DNA of 64,000 nt from Puniceibacterium confluentis (lineage in GTDB: Bacteria > Pseudomonadota > Alphaproteobacteria > Rhodobacterales > Rhodobacteraceae). Location of the stretch: positions 248,001-312,000 of the forward strand of contig NZ_VOJI01000002.1 of assembly GCF_007923445.1 (NCBI RefSeq), in the 5' to 3' direction. Positions 25,145 to 33,645 of the stretch are shown piece by piece. The position numbers were made by a program, and so were the translations under genes. Within the stretch, counting starts at the first letter, position 1, and each line of letters starts with the position of its first letter. The notes beneath the pieces are model-generated. The model saw only the letters and a program-made list of their open reading frames with translations. It had not been told where the DNA came from and did not search any database.

Positions 25145-26329
25145 GTGACCGACGCCCCCCTTGCCCCGCTCGACACCTCGATCAGCATCCAGCAACTGGA
25201 TGAAGACCCCTATCCGATCTACCGTCGGCTGCGTGCGGAATCGCCGGTGCTGCGGGTTCAGTCCGTCGGCCGCACCCTTCTGACCCGTGCCGAGGACACC
25301 AAGTACGTCAAGGACAATCCCGGCCTGTTCAGCTCGGACGACCCGAACACGCCGATGCAGCGCGCCTTTCTGGCGCAGACGCTGATGCGCAAGGATGGCG
25401 ACGCGCACAAATGCGAACGCGACGCCATGGCGCCGGCCTTCAATCCCCGGGTCATCCAGACCGAGTGGGTCCCCAAGTACCGCGAGATTGCCGAAGCCTA
25501 CCTCGACCGGTTGCCGCGGAACGAACCGGTCGACCTGTTCAGCCTGCTTGCCGCGCCCTATGCCGCGCGCGGCCTTGCCGTGCTGCTGGGCACGGAAGAG
25601 GCGTCGGATGCCGAAATGATCCGTTGGTCGCAAGTGCTGATCGACGGCGCGGGCAACTTCGGCTGGCGGCCGGAACCCTTTGAAAAGACCGACATCGCCA
25701 ATGCCGAAATGGACGCGCTGTTCGACCGGATCAGCGCGCGTCACCGGGCCGAGCCCAACAACTCGGCCCTGTCGGTGATGCTCAACGCCGATCGCCCGAT
25801 TCCCAAAAGCCAGATCTACGCCAACATCAAGATCGCCATCGGCGGCGGCATCAACGAACCGCGCGACGCGCTGTGCACCATCCTGTACGGCCTGCTCACC
25901 AATCCGGATCAGCTTGAACAGGTGCGCGCGAATGCCGACTGGAGCAAGGCGTTCGAAGAAGGCGTGCGCTGGGTCGCCCCCATTCAGGCCTCGTCGCGTC
26001 TGGTCACCGAAGACACCGAGATCCGCGGTTGCAGGATCCCCAAAGGTGACACCGTGATGACGATTCAGGCTTCGGCCAACCGCGATGAAGACCTGTATGA
26101 CAACGGCGAGGCGTTTGTCGTCTATCGGGACAAGAACCCGCATCAGGCCTTTGGCAACGGGCCCCACTTCTGTCAGGGCACACATGTGGCCCGGCGTGCG
26201 GTCGGCGTGGTGATGCTGCCGCTGCTGTTCGAACGCTTCCCGGACATCCGGCTGGTGGCGCCGGAAAAGGTGCTCTGGCGCGGATTTGGCTTTCGCGGAC
26301 CGACCTCGCTGCCGGTGATCCTGTCGTGA
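25145..26329 (+). CDS. cytochrome P450 with atypical I-helix
   Basis: A 394-residue P450. The haem loop FGNGPHFCQG gives cysteine ligand C343, and the chain starts with the usual DEDPYPIYRRLR. The I-helix reads GGGINEPRDA (about 233-242): the oxygen-activating Thr of the normal AGxxT is replaced by Glu-Pro (E238-P239). A few P450s of this type catalyse O-dealkylation or use unusual proton delivery; the substrate here is unknown. The GTG at 25145 is the most likely start; an upstream TTG at 25082 has no clear ribosome-binding site. No redox partner gene is adjacent. It is divergent from gntR-TRAP-ThDP. Confidence 0.87.
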   Translation: MTDAPLAPLDTSISIQQLDEDPYPIYRRLRAESPVLRVQSVGRTLLTRAEDTKYVKDNPGLFSSDDPNTPMQRAFLAQTLMRKDGDAHKCERDAMAPAFNPRVIQTEWVPKYREIAEAYLDRLPRNEPVDLFSLLAAPYAARGLAVLLGTEEASDAEMIRWSQVLIDGAGNFGWRPEPFEKTDIANAEMDALFDRISARHRAEPNNSALSVMLNADRPIPKSQIYANIKIAIGGGINEPRDALCTILYGLLTNPDQLEQVRANADWSKAFEEGVRWVAPIQASSRLVTEDTEIRGCRIPKGDTVMTIQASANRDEDLYDNGEAFVVYRDKNPHQAFGNGPHFCQGTHVARRAVGVVMLPLLFERFPDIRLVAPEKVLWRGFGFRGPTSLPVILS

Positions 26330-26379
26330 CAGCAAGATAGGCCTCGAAGCGGCCCGGCTTTGACGCTACTCAGGGCGCC

Positions 26380-27495
26380 ATGAGCAACGCCACACCTTTT
26401 GAAATCTTCCTTGTCGCCCCCCCGGGCCTCGAATCCCTGCTGTGCGCCGAAGCGCGGGAAAAGGGGTTTGACGGCGCGGTTGTGACGCCGGGCGGCGTCA
26501 CCTTCACCGGCGGCTGGCCCGAGGTGTGGCGCGCCAACCTGACCCTGAGAGGGGCATCGCGCGTCCTTGCGCGGATCGGCGCGATCCGGGTGATGCATCT
26601 GGCCCAGCTGGACAAGCGGGCGCGCAAATTTCCCTGGGCCGAAGTGCTGCGCCCCGATGTGCCGATCCGCGTCGACGTCAGCTGCAAGGCGTCGCGCATC
26701 TACCACGCCGGTGCCGCCACCCAGCGGATCGAAACCGCCCTGAAGGAAAGCCTTGGCGCGACGATTGCCGCCGATGCCCCGCTGCGGCTGATGGCGCGGA
26801 TCGAGGATGACCTTTGCACATTTTCGCTCGACACCTCCGGCGAACCGCTGCACAGGCGCGGCCACAAAGAAGCGGTGGGCAAGGCTCCGATTCGCGAAAC
26901 CCTGGCCGCGCTGTTCCTGCGCCAATGCGGCTACAGCGGCAGCGAGCCGGTGGTCGACCCGATGTGTGGCTCCGGCACTTTCGTCATCGAAGCGGCGGAA
27001 ATCGCCCGCGGGCTGTATCCCGGACGATCCCGCACCTTTGCCTTTGAACAGTTCGCGAGCTTTGATCCCGCGCTTTGGGCACAGATGCGCGGCGCCGCCA
27101 CGCCCCGCACCCCGGACAGCCGCTATTTCGGCAGCGACCGCGACACCGGCGCAATCCGCATGAGCACCGCAAACGCCGAACGTGCGGGGGTGCAGGATAT
27201 CGCCAGCTTCCGGCACAACGCGGTCAGCGATCTGATCCGCCCCGAGGGCCGCCCGGGCCTGGTCATGGTCAATCCGCCCTATGGCACCCGGATCGGCGAG
27301 AAAAAGCTCTTGTTTGCGGTCTATGGCGCGCTTGGCAAGACTCTGCTCGAGCGGTTCAAAGGCTGGCGCGTCGGCATGGTCACAACCGACCTGGGGCTTG
27401 CCAAGGCGGCGGCCCTGCCCTTCACCACGCCGCTGCCGCCGGTGTCGCACGGCGGCCTGCGCATCCAGCTGTTGCAGACGGAACCGCTGCGCTGA
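26380..27495 (+). CDS. RlmL/THUMP-type class I SAM-dependent RNA methyltransferase
   Basis: A 371-residue methyltransferase of the YpsC/RlmL group. An N-terminal ferredoxin-like/THUMP region (1-165; starts [15 protein letters not shown]) is followed by a Rossmann SAM domain with [15 protein letters not shown] (motif I) and the amino-methylating NPPYG motif (motif IV). The likely product is N2-methylguanosine in 23S rRNA. It is on the same strand 50 bp after the P450 but is probably a housekeeping gene unrelated to it. Confidence 0.88.
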   Translation: MSNATPFEIFLVAPPGLESLLCAEAREKGFDGAVVTPGGVTFTGGWPEVWRANLTLRGASRVLARIGAIRVMHLAQLDKRARKFPWAEVLRPDVPIRVDVSCKASRIYHAGAATQRIETALKESLGATIAADAPLRLMARIEDDLCTFSLDTSGEPLHRRGHKEAVGKAPIRETLAALFLRQCGYSGSEPVVDPMCGSGTFVIEAAEIARGLYPGRSRTFAFEQFASFDPALWAQMRGAATPRTPDSRYFGSDRDTGAIRMSTANAERAGVQDIASFRHNAVSDLIRPEGRPGLVMVNPPYGTRIGEKKLLFAVYGALGKTLLERFKGWRVGMVTTDLGLAKAAALPFTTPLPPVSHGGLRIQLLQTEPLR

Positions 27496-27726
27496 ACCAC
27501 CGTGTCAGGGGCGGCAAGCGGACCGGAGCGGTCATATTTTCGTGACCCTCCACAGGGGCGAGCTGACGGAAACCAGCCACGGGTGCTGTCCGACCGGCCT
27601 CGGTGAACAGGATCTGCGCGTCGGCGCCTGCTTTGCGTGCATCCGACAGCGTTTCATCGCCGCCGGACCCGGCCCGCCTGAACAAACGCGTTGTACCCTG
27701 TCACCACATCAGAGTAGGAAGCGACC

Positions 27727-27753
27727 ATGTATCGACAACGGGCGACATGCTGA
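27727..27753 (+). CDS. possible 8-codon leader ORF before psd
   Basis: ATG at 27727 with AGGAAG 4-9 bp upstream opens an 8-codon frame (MYRQRATC) whose TGA stop ends 1 bp before the psd start. The arrangement could couple translation of psd to the short frame, or simply be chance. Nothing else supports expression. Confidence 0.25.
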   Translation: MYRQRATC

Positions 27754-27754
27754 C

Positions 27755-28447
27755 ATGAAAATGCGCGACACCTTCATCAAGCCCATGCACCCCGAGGGGC
27801 GCCGGTTTGTGGCGATATTCGCCGCCATCACCGTGGTTCTGTTCCTGGTCTGGGAGGTGCTGGGCTGGGTCGGTCTGGGCCTGACCATCTGGTGCTATTA
27901 CTTCTTTCGCGATCCGCAGCGCACGACGCCGACCCGCGCCGGGCTGATCGTCAGCCCCGCAGACGGTGTGGTGTCCCTGATCGAACCGGCGGTGCCCCCC
28001 GCCGAGCTGGGCATGTCCGACCAGCCGCTGACCCGGGTGAGCGTGTTCATGAACGTGTTCAACTGCCATGTGAACCGCGCCCCGGTCGCGGGCCGCATCA
28101 GCGCCATCGCCTACCGGCCGGGCAAGTTCCTGAACGCCTCGCTCGACAAGGCCAGCGAAGACAATGAACGCAACAGCCTGTGCATCGACATGGAAGACGG
28201 CCGCCAGATCGCCGTCGTGCAGATCGCGGGCCTCGTGGCGCGCCGGATCGTCTGTTTCGTCACGCCGGGCACCGAGATCCTCACCGGGCAGCGCTTTGGC
28301 CTGATCCGTTTCGGGTCGCGGCTGGATGTCTATCTTCCCGACGGCGTGCCGCCGATGGTGAACATCGGTCAGACCATGGTGGCAGGCGAAACCGTGCTTG
28401 CAGATCTCCTGTCGGACGAACCGGCCCGCGTCGGACGCACGGGTTAA
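27755..28447 (+). CDS. psd: phosphatidylserine decarboxylase
   Basis: A 230-residue short-form Psd. It self-cleaves between G187 and S188 ([11 protein letters not shown]) to make the pyruvoyl cofactor, and converts phosphatidylserine to phosphatidylethanolamine in the inner membrane. One hydrophobic segment (about 17-50) anchors it. Conserved stretches PADGVV and [11 protein letters not shown] are present. The ATG at 27755 is chosen from family length; the frame is open further upstream. It starts the psd-pssA-pmtA unit, with pssA 3 bp downstream. Confidence 0.95.
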   Translation: MKMRDTFIKPMHPEGRRFVAIFAAITVVLFLVWEVLGWVGLGLTIWCYYFFRDPQRTTPTRAGLIVSPADGVVSLIEPAVPPAELGMSDQPLTRVSVFMNVFNCHVNRAPVAGRISAIAYRPGKFLNASLDKASEDNERNSLCIDMEDGRQIAVVQIAGLVARRIVCFVTPGTEILTGQRFGLIRFGSRLDVYLPDGVPPMVNIGQTMVAGETVLADLLSDEPARVGRTG

Positions 28448-28450
28448 CGG

Positions 28451-29203
28451 ATGAGGGACGACGTACCGGGCCAGAAGGGCGATCTGCAGCTTGTCCAACT
28501 GCTGCCCAACCTCATGACCATCGCCGCCATCTGCGCCGGACTGACCGCGATTCGCTTTGGCTTTCAGTCCGATTTCGAACGCGCTGTGCGGCTGATCCTG
28601 CTGGCAGCGGTTCTGGACGGTCTGGACGGGCGCCTTGCCCGGATGCTCAAGAGCGAATCCAAGATCGGCGCCGAACTCGACTCTCTGGCCGATTTCCTGA
28701 ACTTCGGGGTGGCCCCGGCGCTGATCGTACACGTCTGGGCCCTGCAGCACTGGCGTGGCGCCGGCTGGATCGCGGTGCTGGTCTATGCGATCTGCTGCGT
28801 GCTGCGCCTGGCCCGGTTCAACGTCACCAGCAAGGACGCGGACGACACCGCTGACAAAAGCTTTTTCGTTGGTGTGCCGTCACCGGCAGGGGCGTTTCTG
28901 GTGATGTTGCCGATGTTCGTTGCGTTTCTGTTCCCGGACATGCCGCGCCTGCCGGTCGAAGTGCTTGCCGGGTATGTGGTGGCGGTCGGATTGCTGATGA
29001 TCAGCAACATCCCGACGTATTCTTTCAAGAAGATCGCTGTCTCGCGGCGCGACGCAAAATTCGTCGTTGTCGGCTTCGTGCTCTTGATTGCCGCACTCCT
29101 GACCTATCTCTGGGCGACGCTGGCCTTGCTGAGCATCGGCTACGCCGCAACCGTTATCTGGGCTCTGCGCCCGGGCAAGACCCCGAAGCGCGGGCAAGGA
29201 TAA
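28451..29203 (+). CDS. pssA: CDP-diacylglycerol--serine O-phosphatidyltransferase
   Basis: A 250-residue integral membrane protein of the CDP-alcohol phosphatidyltransferase family. It has the full catalytic motif DG-x2-AR-x8-G-x3-D-x3-D in DGLDGRLAR and GAELDSLAD, and about six to eight helices. It makes phosphatidylserine from CDP-diacylglycerol and serine, the substrate of Psd encoded 3 bp upstream. The PmtA gene follows 4 bp downstream. Confidence 0.95.
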   Translation: MRDDVPGQKGDLQLVQLLPNLMTIAAICAGLTAIRFGFQSDFERAVRLILLAAVLDGLDGRLARMLKSESKIGAELDSLADFLNFGVAPALIVHVWALQHWRGAGWIAVLVYAICCVLRLARFNVTSKDADDTADKSFFVGVPSPAGAFLVMLPMFVAFLFPDMPRLPVEVLAGYVVAVGLLMISNIPTYSFKKIAVSRRDAKFVVVGFVLLIAALLTYLWATLALLSIGYAATVIWALRPGKTPKRGQG

Positions 29204-29207
29204 CTGC

Positions 29208-29840
29208 ATGGACATCGACGCTGTCAAATCTTCCTACGCCCGCTGGGCGCCTGTCTATGATCGCACCTTTGGCGCCCTGACCCGCGCCGGTCGCCACGCA
29301 ACGGTGCGCTACATCAACAGCCAGCCGGTCGAATCCGTGCTCGAGGTAGGTGTCGGCACCGGCCTTGCCCTGCCTTACTATCGCAACGACCTGAAGGTGA
29401 CCGGCATCGACTTCAGCGAGGACATGCTGAAAAAGGCCCGGCGCCGCGTCGACGAGGACGCGCTGGACCATGTGGCGGACCTGCGTCAGATGGATGCCCG
29501 GTCGCTGGACTTTCCCGACGATCACTTCGACGTCGTGACCGCGATGCACATCGTCTCGGTGGTGCCCGAACCCGAACGGGTGGTGTCCGAGATGGCGCGG
29601 GTCTGCAAACCCGGCGGCAAGATCGTGATCACCAACCACTTTGCCAGCGACAAGGGCATTCTGGCTGTGGTCGAAAAGCTGAGCGCGCCGTTCTCGGAAC
29701 TGCTGGGGTGGCACTCGGATTTCTGCATCTCGACGGTGCTGGCGAACCCCACTCTGACAGTGGTGGAACGCAGATCCCTGCCCCCCATGGGCGTGATGAC
29801 CTTTCTGGTGCTGGAAAAGTCCGCGCACGTGGTGTCCTGA
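29208..29840 (+). CDS. pmtA: phosphatidylethanolamine N-methyltransferase
   Basis: A 210-residue SAM-dependent methyltransferase. Motif I is VLEVGVGTG (44-52), and the N-terminus SSYARWAPVYDRTFG is typical of the Rhodobacter-type PmtA. It would methylate phosphatidylethanolamine three times to phosphatidylcholine. Its place 4 bp after pssA and close to psd completes the PS to PE to PC route in three consecutive genes. Confidence 0.92.
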   Translation: MDIDAVKSSYARWAPVYDRTFGALTRAGRHATVRYINSQPVESVLEVGVGTGLALPYYRNDLKVTGIDFSEDMLKKARRRVDEDALDHVADLRQMDARSLDFPDDHFDVVTAMHIVSVVPEPERVVSEMARVCKPGGKIVITNHFASDKGILAVVEKLSAPFSELLGWHSDFCISTVLANPTLTVVERRSLPPMGVMTFLVLEKSAHVVS

Positions 29841-29973
29841 CAGCCCGCCGCCGGGCCTGCCCGGCAGTATCCCGCAGCATTGACAGCCATGGACACAGCC
29901 CCCTGTGCCATTGCCGGACGGCAATGCGCGGTTGAGGGCTGCCCGCTGGTCGCCCCCCGAGGTCTGAACGCAA

Positions 29974-29998
29974 AAGGGGAAGGCCGCAGCCCTCCCCT
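29974..29998 (-). terminator. intrinsic terminator of the gluconate-type TRAP operon
   Basis: On the minus strand a 9-bp stem with one mismatch (GGGGAGGGC, TGCG loop, GCCTTCCCC) is followed by TTTT, about 25 bp after the dctM stop. This fits a rho-independent terminator for the dctM-dctQ-dctP-gntK transcript and lies between convergent operons. Confidence 0.7.
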
Positions 29999-30022
29999 CT
30001 GGTGTGCGTGCGAGGACGCGTC

Positions 30023-31339
30023 CTATCGCCCGGTGATCCCCGGAAAGGCGATCAGCACAGCCAGTGCCAGGATCTGCAGGCAGATGAACGGCAGCAGCGA
30101 CCTGAAGATCTCGCCCAGTGAGATGTCCGGTGGTGCCACGGATTTCAGGTAGAATGCCGCCGGGCCAAACGGGGGCGACAGGAAACTGACCTGCATGTTC
30201 ATGCAGAACAACACCCCGAACCAGACCGGGTCATACCCCAGATCCACGATGATCGGCACAAACACCGGCATCGCCAGAAGTGCGATCCCGACCCAGTCAA
30301 GGAACATGCCGAGCACAAACAGGATCAGCATCATGAACAGCAGGATCACCAGCGGGCTGTCCGAGATTCCGGTGATCAGCTGCGAGATGAAGTTGATCCC
30401 GCCCATCAGGTTGAACACCCCGACCAGCGCCGAGGCGCCAATGCCGATCCAGACGATCATGCCCACGGTCTGCAGGGTCTGAAGGGCTGCGCCCTTCATC
30501 AGCGACAGGGTGAATTCGCCACGGATGATCGTCGACAGCGTCACGCCGAGCACCCCGACGGCCGACGCCTCGGTCACCGAGGCGATGCCGCCATAGATCG
30601 AACCCAGCACGCCGATGACCACGAGTATCGGCAGGATCAGGCCCTTGAGCAGCTTGATCTTTTCCGACGTGGGGGTTGTGTCCGCTTCCATGATCGGCGC
30701 AACCGACGGGTTGAGATAGGCACGGATCAGCACATAGGCGACGTAAAAGCCCGCCAGCATCAGCCCCGGCAGGAACGAGGCGGTGAACAGCGCCCCGATC
30801 GAGACGTTGGCCGTCAGCCCGTAGATGATCAGCACGATCGACGGCGGCACCATGGTGCCCAGTGCGCCCCCCGCACAGACCACGCCGATGGCAAGCCGCC
30901 GGTCATACCCCAGCCGGAGCATCTGCGGCAGTGCGATCAGGCCCAGCAGAACGATCTCTCCGCCGATGATGCCCGACATCGCCGCCAGAACCACAGCGAC
31001 AATGATCGTCTGGATCGCGACGCCGCCGCGCAGGCGGCCGCCGACAAGCTTCATCGCGTCGAACAGATCGCGTGCGATGCCCGACCGGTCGAGGATCGCC
31101 GCCATCAGCACGAACATCGGGACCGATACAAAGACAAAGCTCGAGACAAAGGAATAGACCCGGCTGGTGATCAGCGGCACCGCCATCGGGCCGAACCAGC
31201 CAACAGCAAAGATCAGCGCCACAAGCAGTGTCACGAAGGCCAGCGGAATGCCGGTGACCAGCAAAAGCAGCAGCATGGCGAACATCAGGAAGGTGCCGCC
31301 CTCGACCCCCAGGGCCTGAAGGGATCCGAAAATTTCCAT
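30023..31339 (-). CDS. dctM: TRAP transporter, large permease subunit
   Basis: A 438-residue large TRAP permease with about 12 hydrophobic helices, including the conserved GGEIVLLGLIALPQMLR and CAGGALGTMVPPSIVLI stretches. The ATG at 31339 overlaps the dctQ stop. It is the last gene of gntK-dctP-dctQ-dctM and is followed by a terminator hairpin. The substrate is probably a sugar acid, inferred from gluconokinase in the same operon. Confidence 0.94.
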   Translation of the reverse strand: MEIFGSLQALGVEGGTFLMFAMLLLLLVTGIPLAFVTLLVALIFAVGWFGPMAVPLITSRVYSFVSSFVFVSVPMFVLMAAILDRSGIARDLFDAMKLVGGRLRGGVAIQTIIVAVVLAAMSGIIGGEIVLLGLIALPQMLRLGYDRRLAIGVVCAGGALGTMVPPSIVLIIYGLTANVSIGALFTASFLPGLMLAGFYVAYVLIRAYLNPSVAPIMEADTTPTSEKIKLLKGLILPILVVIGVLGSIYGGIASVTEASAVGVLGVTLSTIIRGEFTLSLMKGAALQTLQTVGMIVWIGIGASALVGVFNLMGGINFISQLITGISDSPLVILLFMMLILFVLGMFLDWVGIALLAMPVFVPIIVDLGYDPVWFGVLFCMNMQVSFLSPPFGPAAFYLKSVAPPDISLGEIFRSLLPFICLQILALAVLIAFPGITGR

Positions 31340-31890
31340 CAGCGTTTGACTCCGCGAGCATAGTTCCAGGCAAGGATCAGAAATTGCAGCGCCATCACGC
31401 TCATCACCACCAGCAGAAAGATCTTCATCAGTCCCGGATAGACCGGGTCCCAGGCGCTGCCCGAGCGTTCGAGCCGAAAATCACCCTGGGGTGTGAATGC
31501 CGCGCGCGCGACCATCAGCCAGGCCGCCCAGGCAAACATCAGGCTTGCGGCAGCACAGACCAGCGAAATCACGATATCGAAAATGCGGCGCGGGCCCGGC
31601 GGGATCGCGTCATAGATCAGCACCACGCGGATGTGGCTGTCGCGGGCGGTGCAGTACAGTCCGCCATAGACAAAGGCGATGCCGGACAGGAAAATCGTGG
31701 TCTCATGCGCCCAGTTGGTCGGCGCGTTGAAGAAATACCGCAGAACGACTTCCTGAATCAGGATCAGCATCGCGGCAACGATGCCGATGGCGAAAATCAG
31801 CCCCCCCGCAGAAATCCAGCGGCCCAGCAGACCCGCCTCGGCAATCGGACCGCCTTCATCGCGGTGAACGGTTTCAGGTAAATCAGTCAT
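31339..31890 (-). CDS. dctQ: TRAP transporter, small permease subunit
   Basis: A 183-residue DctQ-type protein with four hydrophobic helices (first near 25-48) and the conserved ALQFLILAWNYARG end. It starts 87 bp after dctP, a gap with two GC-rich hairpins, and its stop overlaps the dctM start. It should assemble with the neighbouring DctM. Confidence 0.92.
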   Translation of the reverse strand: MTDLPETVHRDEGGPIAEAGLLGRWISAGGLIFAIGIVAAMLILIQEVVLRYFFNAPTNWAHETTIFLSGIAFVYGGLYCTARDSHIRVVLIYDAIPPGPRRIFDIVISLVCAAASLMFAWAAWLMVARAAFTPQGDFRLERSGSAWDPVYPGLMKIFLLVVMSVMALQFLILAWNYARGVKR

Positions 31891-31928
31891 CCGGTGTCCC
31901 CCTGTGATCCCTGTCGTACTATCAAAAC

Positions 31929-31977
31929 GGGCCGACCCCCGGGGGCCGGCCCGCCAAACTGGCCCGGAGGCCGGGCC
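31929..31977 (-). other. two stem-loops between dctP and dctQ (attenuator-like)
   Basis: Reading on the minus strand, GGCCCGG-CCT-CCGGGCC (31977-31961) begins directly after the dctP stop. A 24-bp near-perfect palindrome (31952-31929) follows, with GTTTTG after it. The second resembles a partial terminator, which would make dctP mRNA more abundant than dctQM. Confidence 0.6.
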
Positions 31978-32985
31978 TTACATCAGTCCGGCGTCCTTGA
32001 GGTATTTGGTCAGCGCGTCATAGACCTTCCGGGCGCTTTCCGAGCGTTCGGCGACCTTCTCCCATTCGCCCTGGGCGATCTGGCGGAACTTGGCGCGCTC
32101 TTCGGCCGACCAGTCATGCACGGTGATCTTGCCACCGGCCTTGGCGTCGGCAACGGCTGCCTCATCCGCTTCCTTCAACGCAGCAACCTGCATCTGGCCG
32201 AATTCCTTGACCGACTCTTCCAGTGCGGCGCGCTGTTCGTCGCTCAGCGACTCCCACTTGGCCTTGTTCATCGAAATCTCGACCAGCGGCATCGAATGGA
32301 AGCCGGGGTAGATCGGGTGCGTGGCAACGTCATGCATGCCCTGCGCCTGGTTGGTCGAGAACACGGTATAGTCCGCCGCGTCGATCACACCCTTGTCGAG
32401 CGAGGTGAAGACCTCGGACCCGGGCAGGTTCACCGGCGCGGCGCCGGCCGCAGCAAAGACCTGCTGGACCAGACCTTCGGGGGCACGCATCTTCAGCCCC
32501 TTGAGATCCGCGACACCGTCAAGCGGCACCTTGGACACAAAGGCTTCGAGCCCGGGCGTGGTCGCGCCGATGAAGTGCAGGCCGTAGGGTTCGACCAGAT
32601 CGTTCAACAGCTCAGCACCGCCGCCCTCGTACATGAAGTCGAACATTTCCTGCGGCGCGCCCCAGGCACCGACCGGGTTGGCGATCAGGCCAAAGGCCGG
32701 GTCCTTGCCCGAGAAGTACGAGGTGTCGGTGATGTGGCCGTCCAGAATGCCCGCGGCAATCGCGTCCTGGGTTTCGTTGTGCGCAACGATGGATTCCACC
32801 GGCAGCAGGTCGATGGCGATGGACCCGCCGGTCTTTTCCGCGACCAGCTTGGCCCAGTCCTGCTGCAGCAGGAAGTTGGGATTGCCGGCCGGGTCCGACG
32901 ACTGGAACCGCAGGGTCATGTCCTGCGCCCAGGCGCCCGTGGCGACGGTGGCGGCCAGGATGGCCGTAAGTGTGAAATGTCTCAT
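31978..32985 (-). CDS. dctP: TRAP transporter solute-binding protein
   Basis: A 335-residue DctP/TakP-type receptor. The ATG at 32985 follows GGGAGGAAAAG and opens a signal peptide (MRHFTLTAILAATVATGAWA, cleavage near residue 20). The carboxylate-binding arginine is in LKGLKMRAPEG, and DYTVFSTNQAQGM with HSMPLVEISMN resembles TakP-like receptors. It lies 35 bp after gluconokinase, so gluconate or a related sugar acid is a reasonable substrate. That is inferred. Confidence 0.92.
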   Translation of the reverse strand: MRHFTLTAILAATVATGAWAQDMTLRFQSSDPAGNPNFLLQQDWAKLVAEKTGGSIAIDLLPVESIVAHNETQDAIAAGILDGHITDTSYFSGKDPAFGLIANPVGAWGAPQEMFDFMYEGGGAELLNDLVEPYGLHFIGATTPGLEAFVSKVPLDGVADLKGLKMRAPEGLVQQVFAAAGAAPVNLPGSEVFTSLDKGVIDAADYTVFSTNQAQGMHDVATHPIYPGFHSMPLVEISMNKAKWESLSDEQRAALEESVKEFGQMQVAALKEADEAAVADAKAGGKITVHDWSAEERAKFRQIAQGEWEKVAERSESARKVYDALTKYLKDAGLM

Positions 32986-33020
32986 GTCTTTTCCTCCCAT
33001 GATGACGTTGGTTTCAGGTA

Positions 33021-33521
33021 TTACTCCGTGCCGAGCACGGTGTTGGCAAAGTCACTGGCCCGCGCGACAACTTCGTCGCGTGCAAGGGCCACATCGATGG
33101 CCAGAACTTCGGGTCCCGACGGTGGTTCAAGATCGGCAAACTGGCTTTCCAGCAGGCTGGCCGGCATGAAGTGATCGGCGCGCGCGGCCATGCGGTCGGC
33201 GAGCAGCTTTTTCGTGCCGTGAAGGTAGATGACCGCAAGCCCCGGCAAGGTCGCGGCAAGCCTGTCGCGGTACACTGCCTTGAGCGCCGAACAGGCGATG
33301 ACGGCGCGTCCGGGTTCGGCCTGCGCCGCCGTGGCGATCCGGTCAAGCCAGTCCCAACGGTGGGCGTCTGTCAGCGGCAGACCAGAGGCCATGCGCGCAA
33401 CCGCTTCGGCGGAATGAAAGGCGTCCGCCTCGACATAGGCCGCGCCCAACCTGTCGGACAGTGCCTTTGCCACAGTGGACTTACCGGTTCCACAGACGCC
33501 CATGACCAACAGATGCCGCAC
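33021..33521 (-). CDS. gntK: gluconokinase
   Basis: A 166-residue thermoresistant-type gluconokinase. The Walker A motif GVCGTGKST (8-16, K14) and the family segments VEADAFHSAEAVARM, PLTDAHRWDWL and ACSALKAVYRDRL are present. It phosphorylates gluconate to 6-phosphogluconate with ATP. It is the first gene of an operon with a TRAP transporter and is divergent from a LacI-type regulator with tandem operators between them. Confidence 0.93.
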   Translation of the reverse strand: MRHLLVMGVCGTGKSTVAKALSDRLGAAYVEADAFHSAEAVARMASGLPLTDAHRWDWLDRIATAAQAEPGRAVIACSALKAVYRDRLAATLPGLAVIYLHGTKKLLADRMAARADHFMPASLLESQFADLEPPSGPEVLAIDVALARDEVVARASDFANTVLGTE

Positions 33522-33553
33522 GTTTCCTCCGAATCAATGTCACATTCTCGCCT

Positions 33554-33588
33554 ATGACAGCGCTGTCATTACTTGACAGCGCTGTCAT
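33554..33588. promoter_or_regulatory. tandem LacI-type operators between gntK and lacI-type gene
   Basis: Two copies of the perfect 14-bp palindrome TGACAGCGCTGTCA lie at 33555-33568 and 33574-33587, 19 bp centre to centre. The first extends to a 16-bp palindrome. A TTGACA hexamer (33573-33578) sits in the second copy and may be a -35 element toward the regulator gene. They are probably bound by the neighbouring LacI-family protein. Confidence 0.8.
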
Positions 33589-33645
33589 TCGTCAAGGATA
33601 GCTTTGAACCATGAAATCTCACCAGACCTCCACCGCTGCCGGCAG

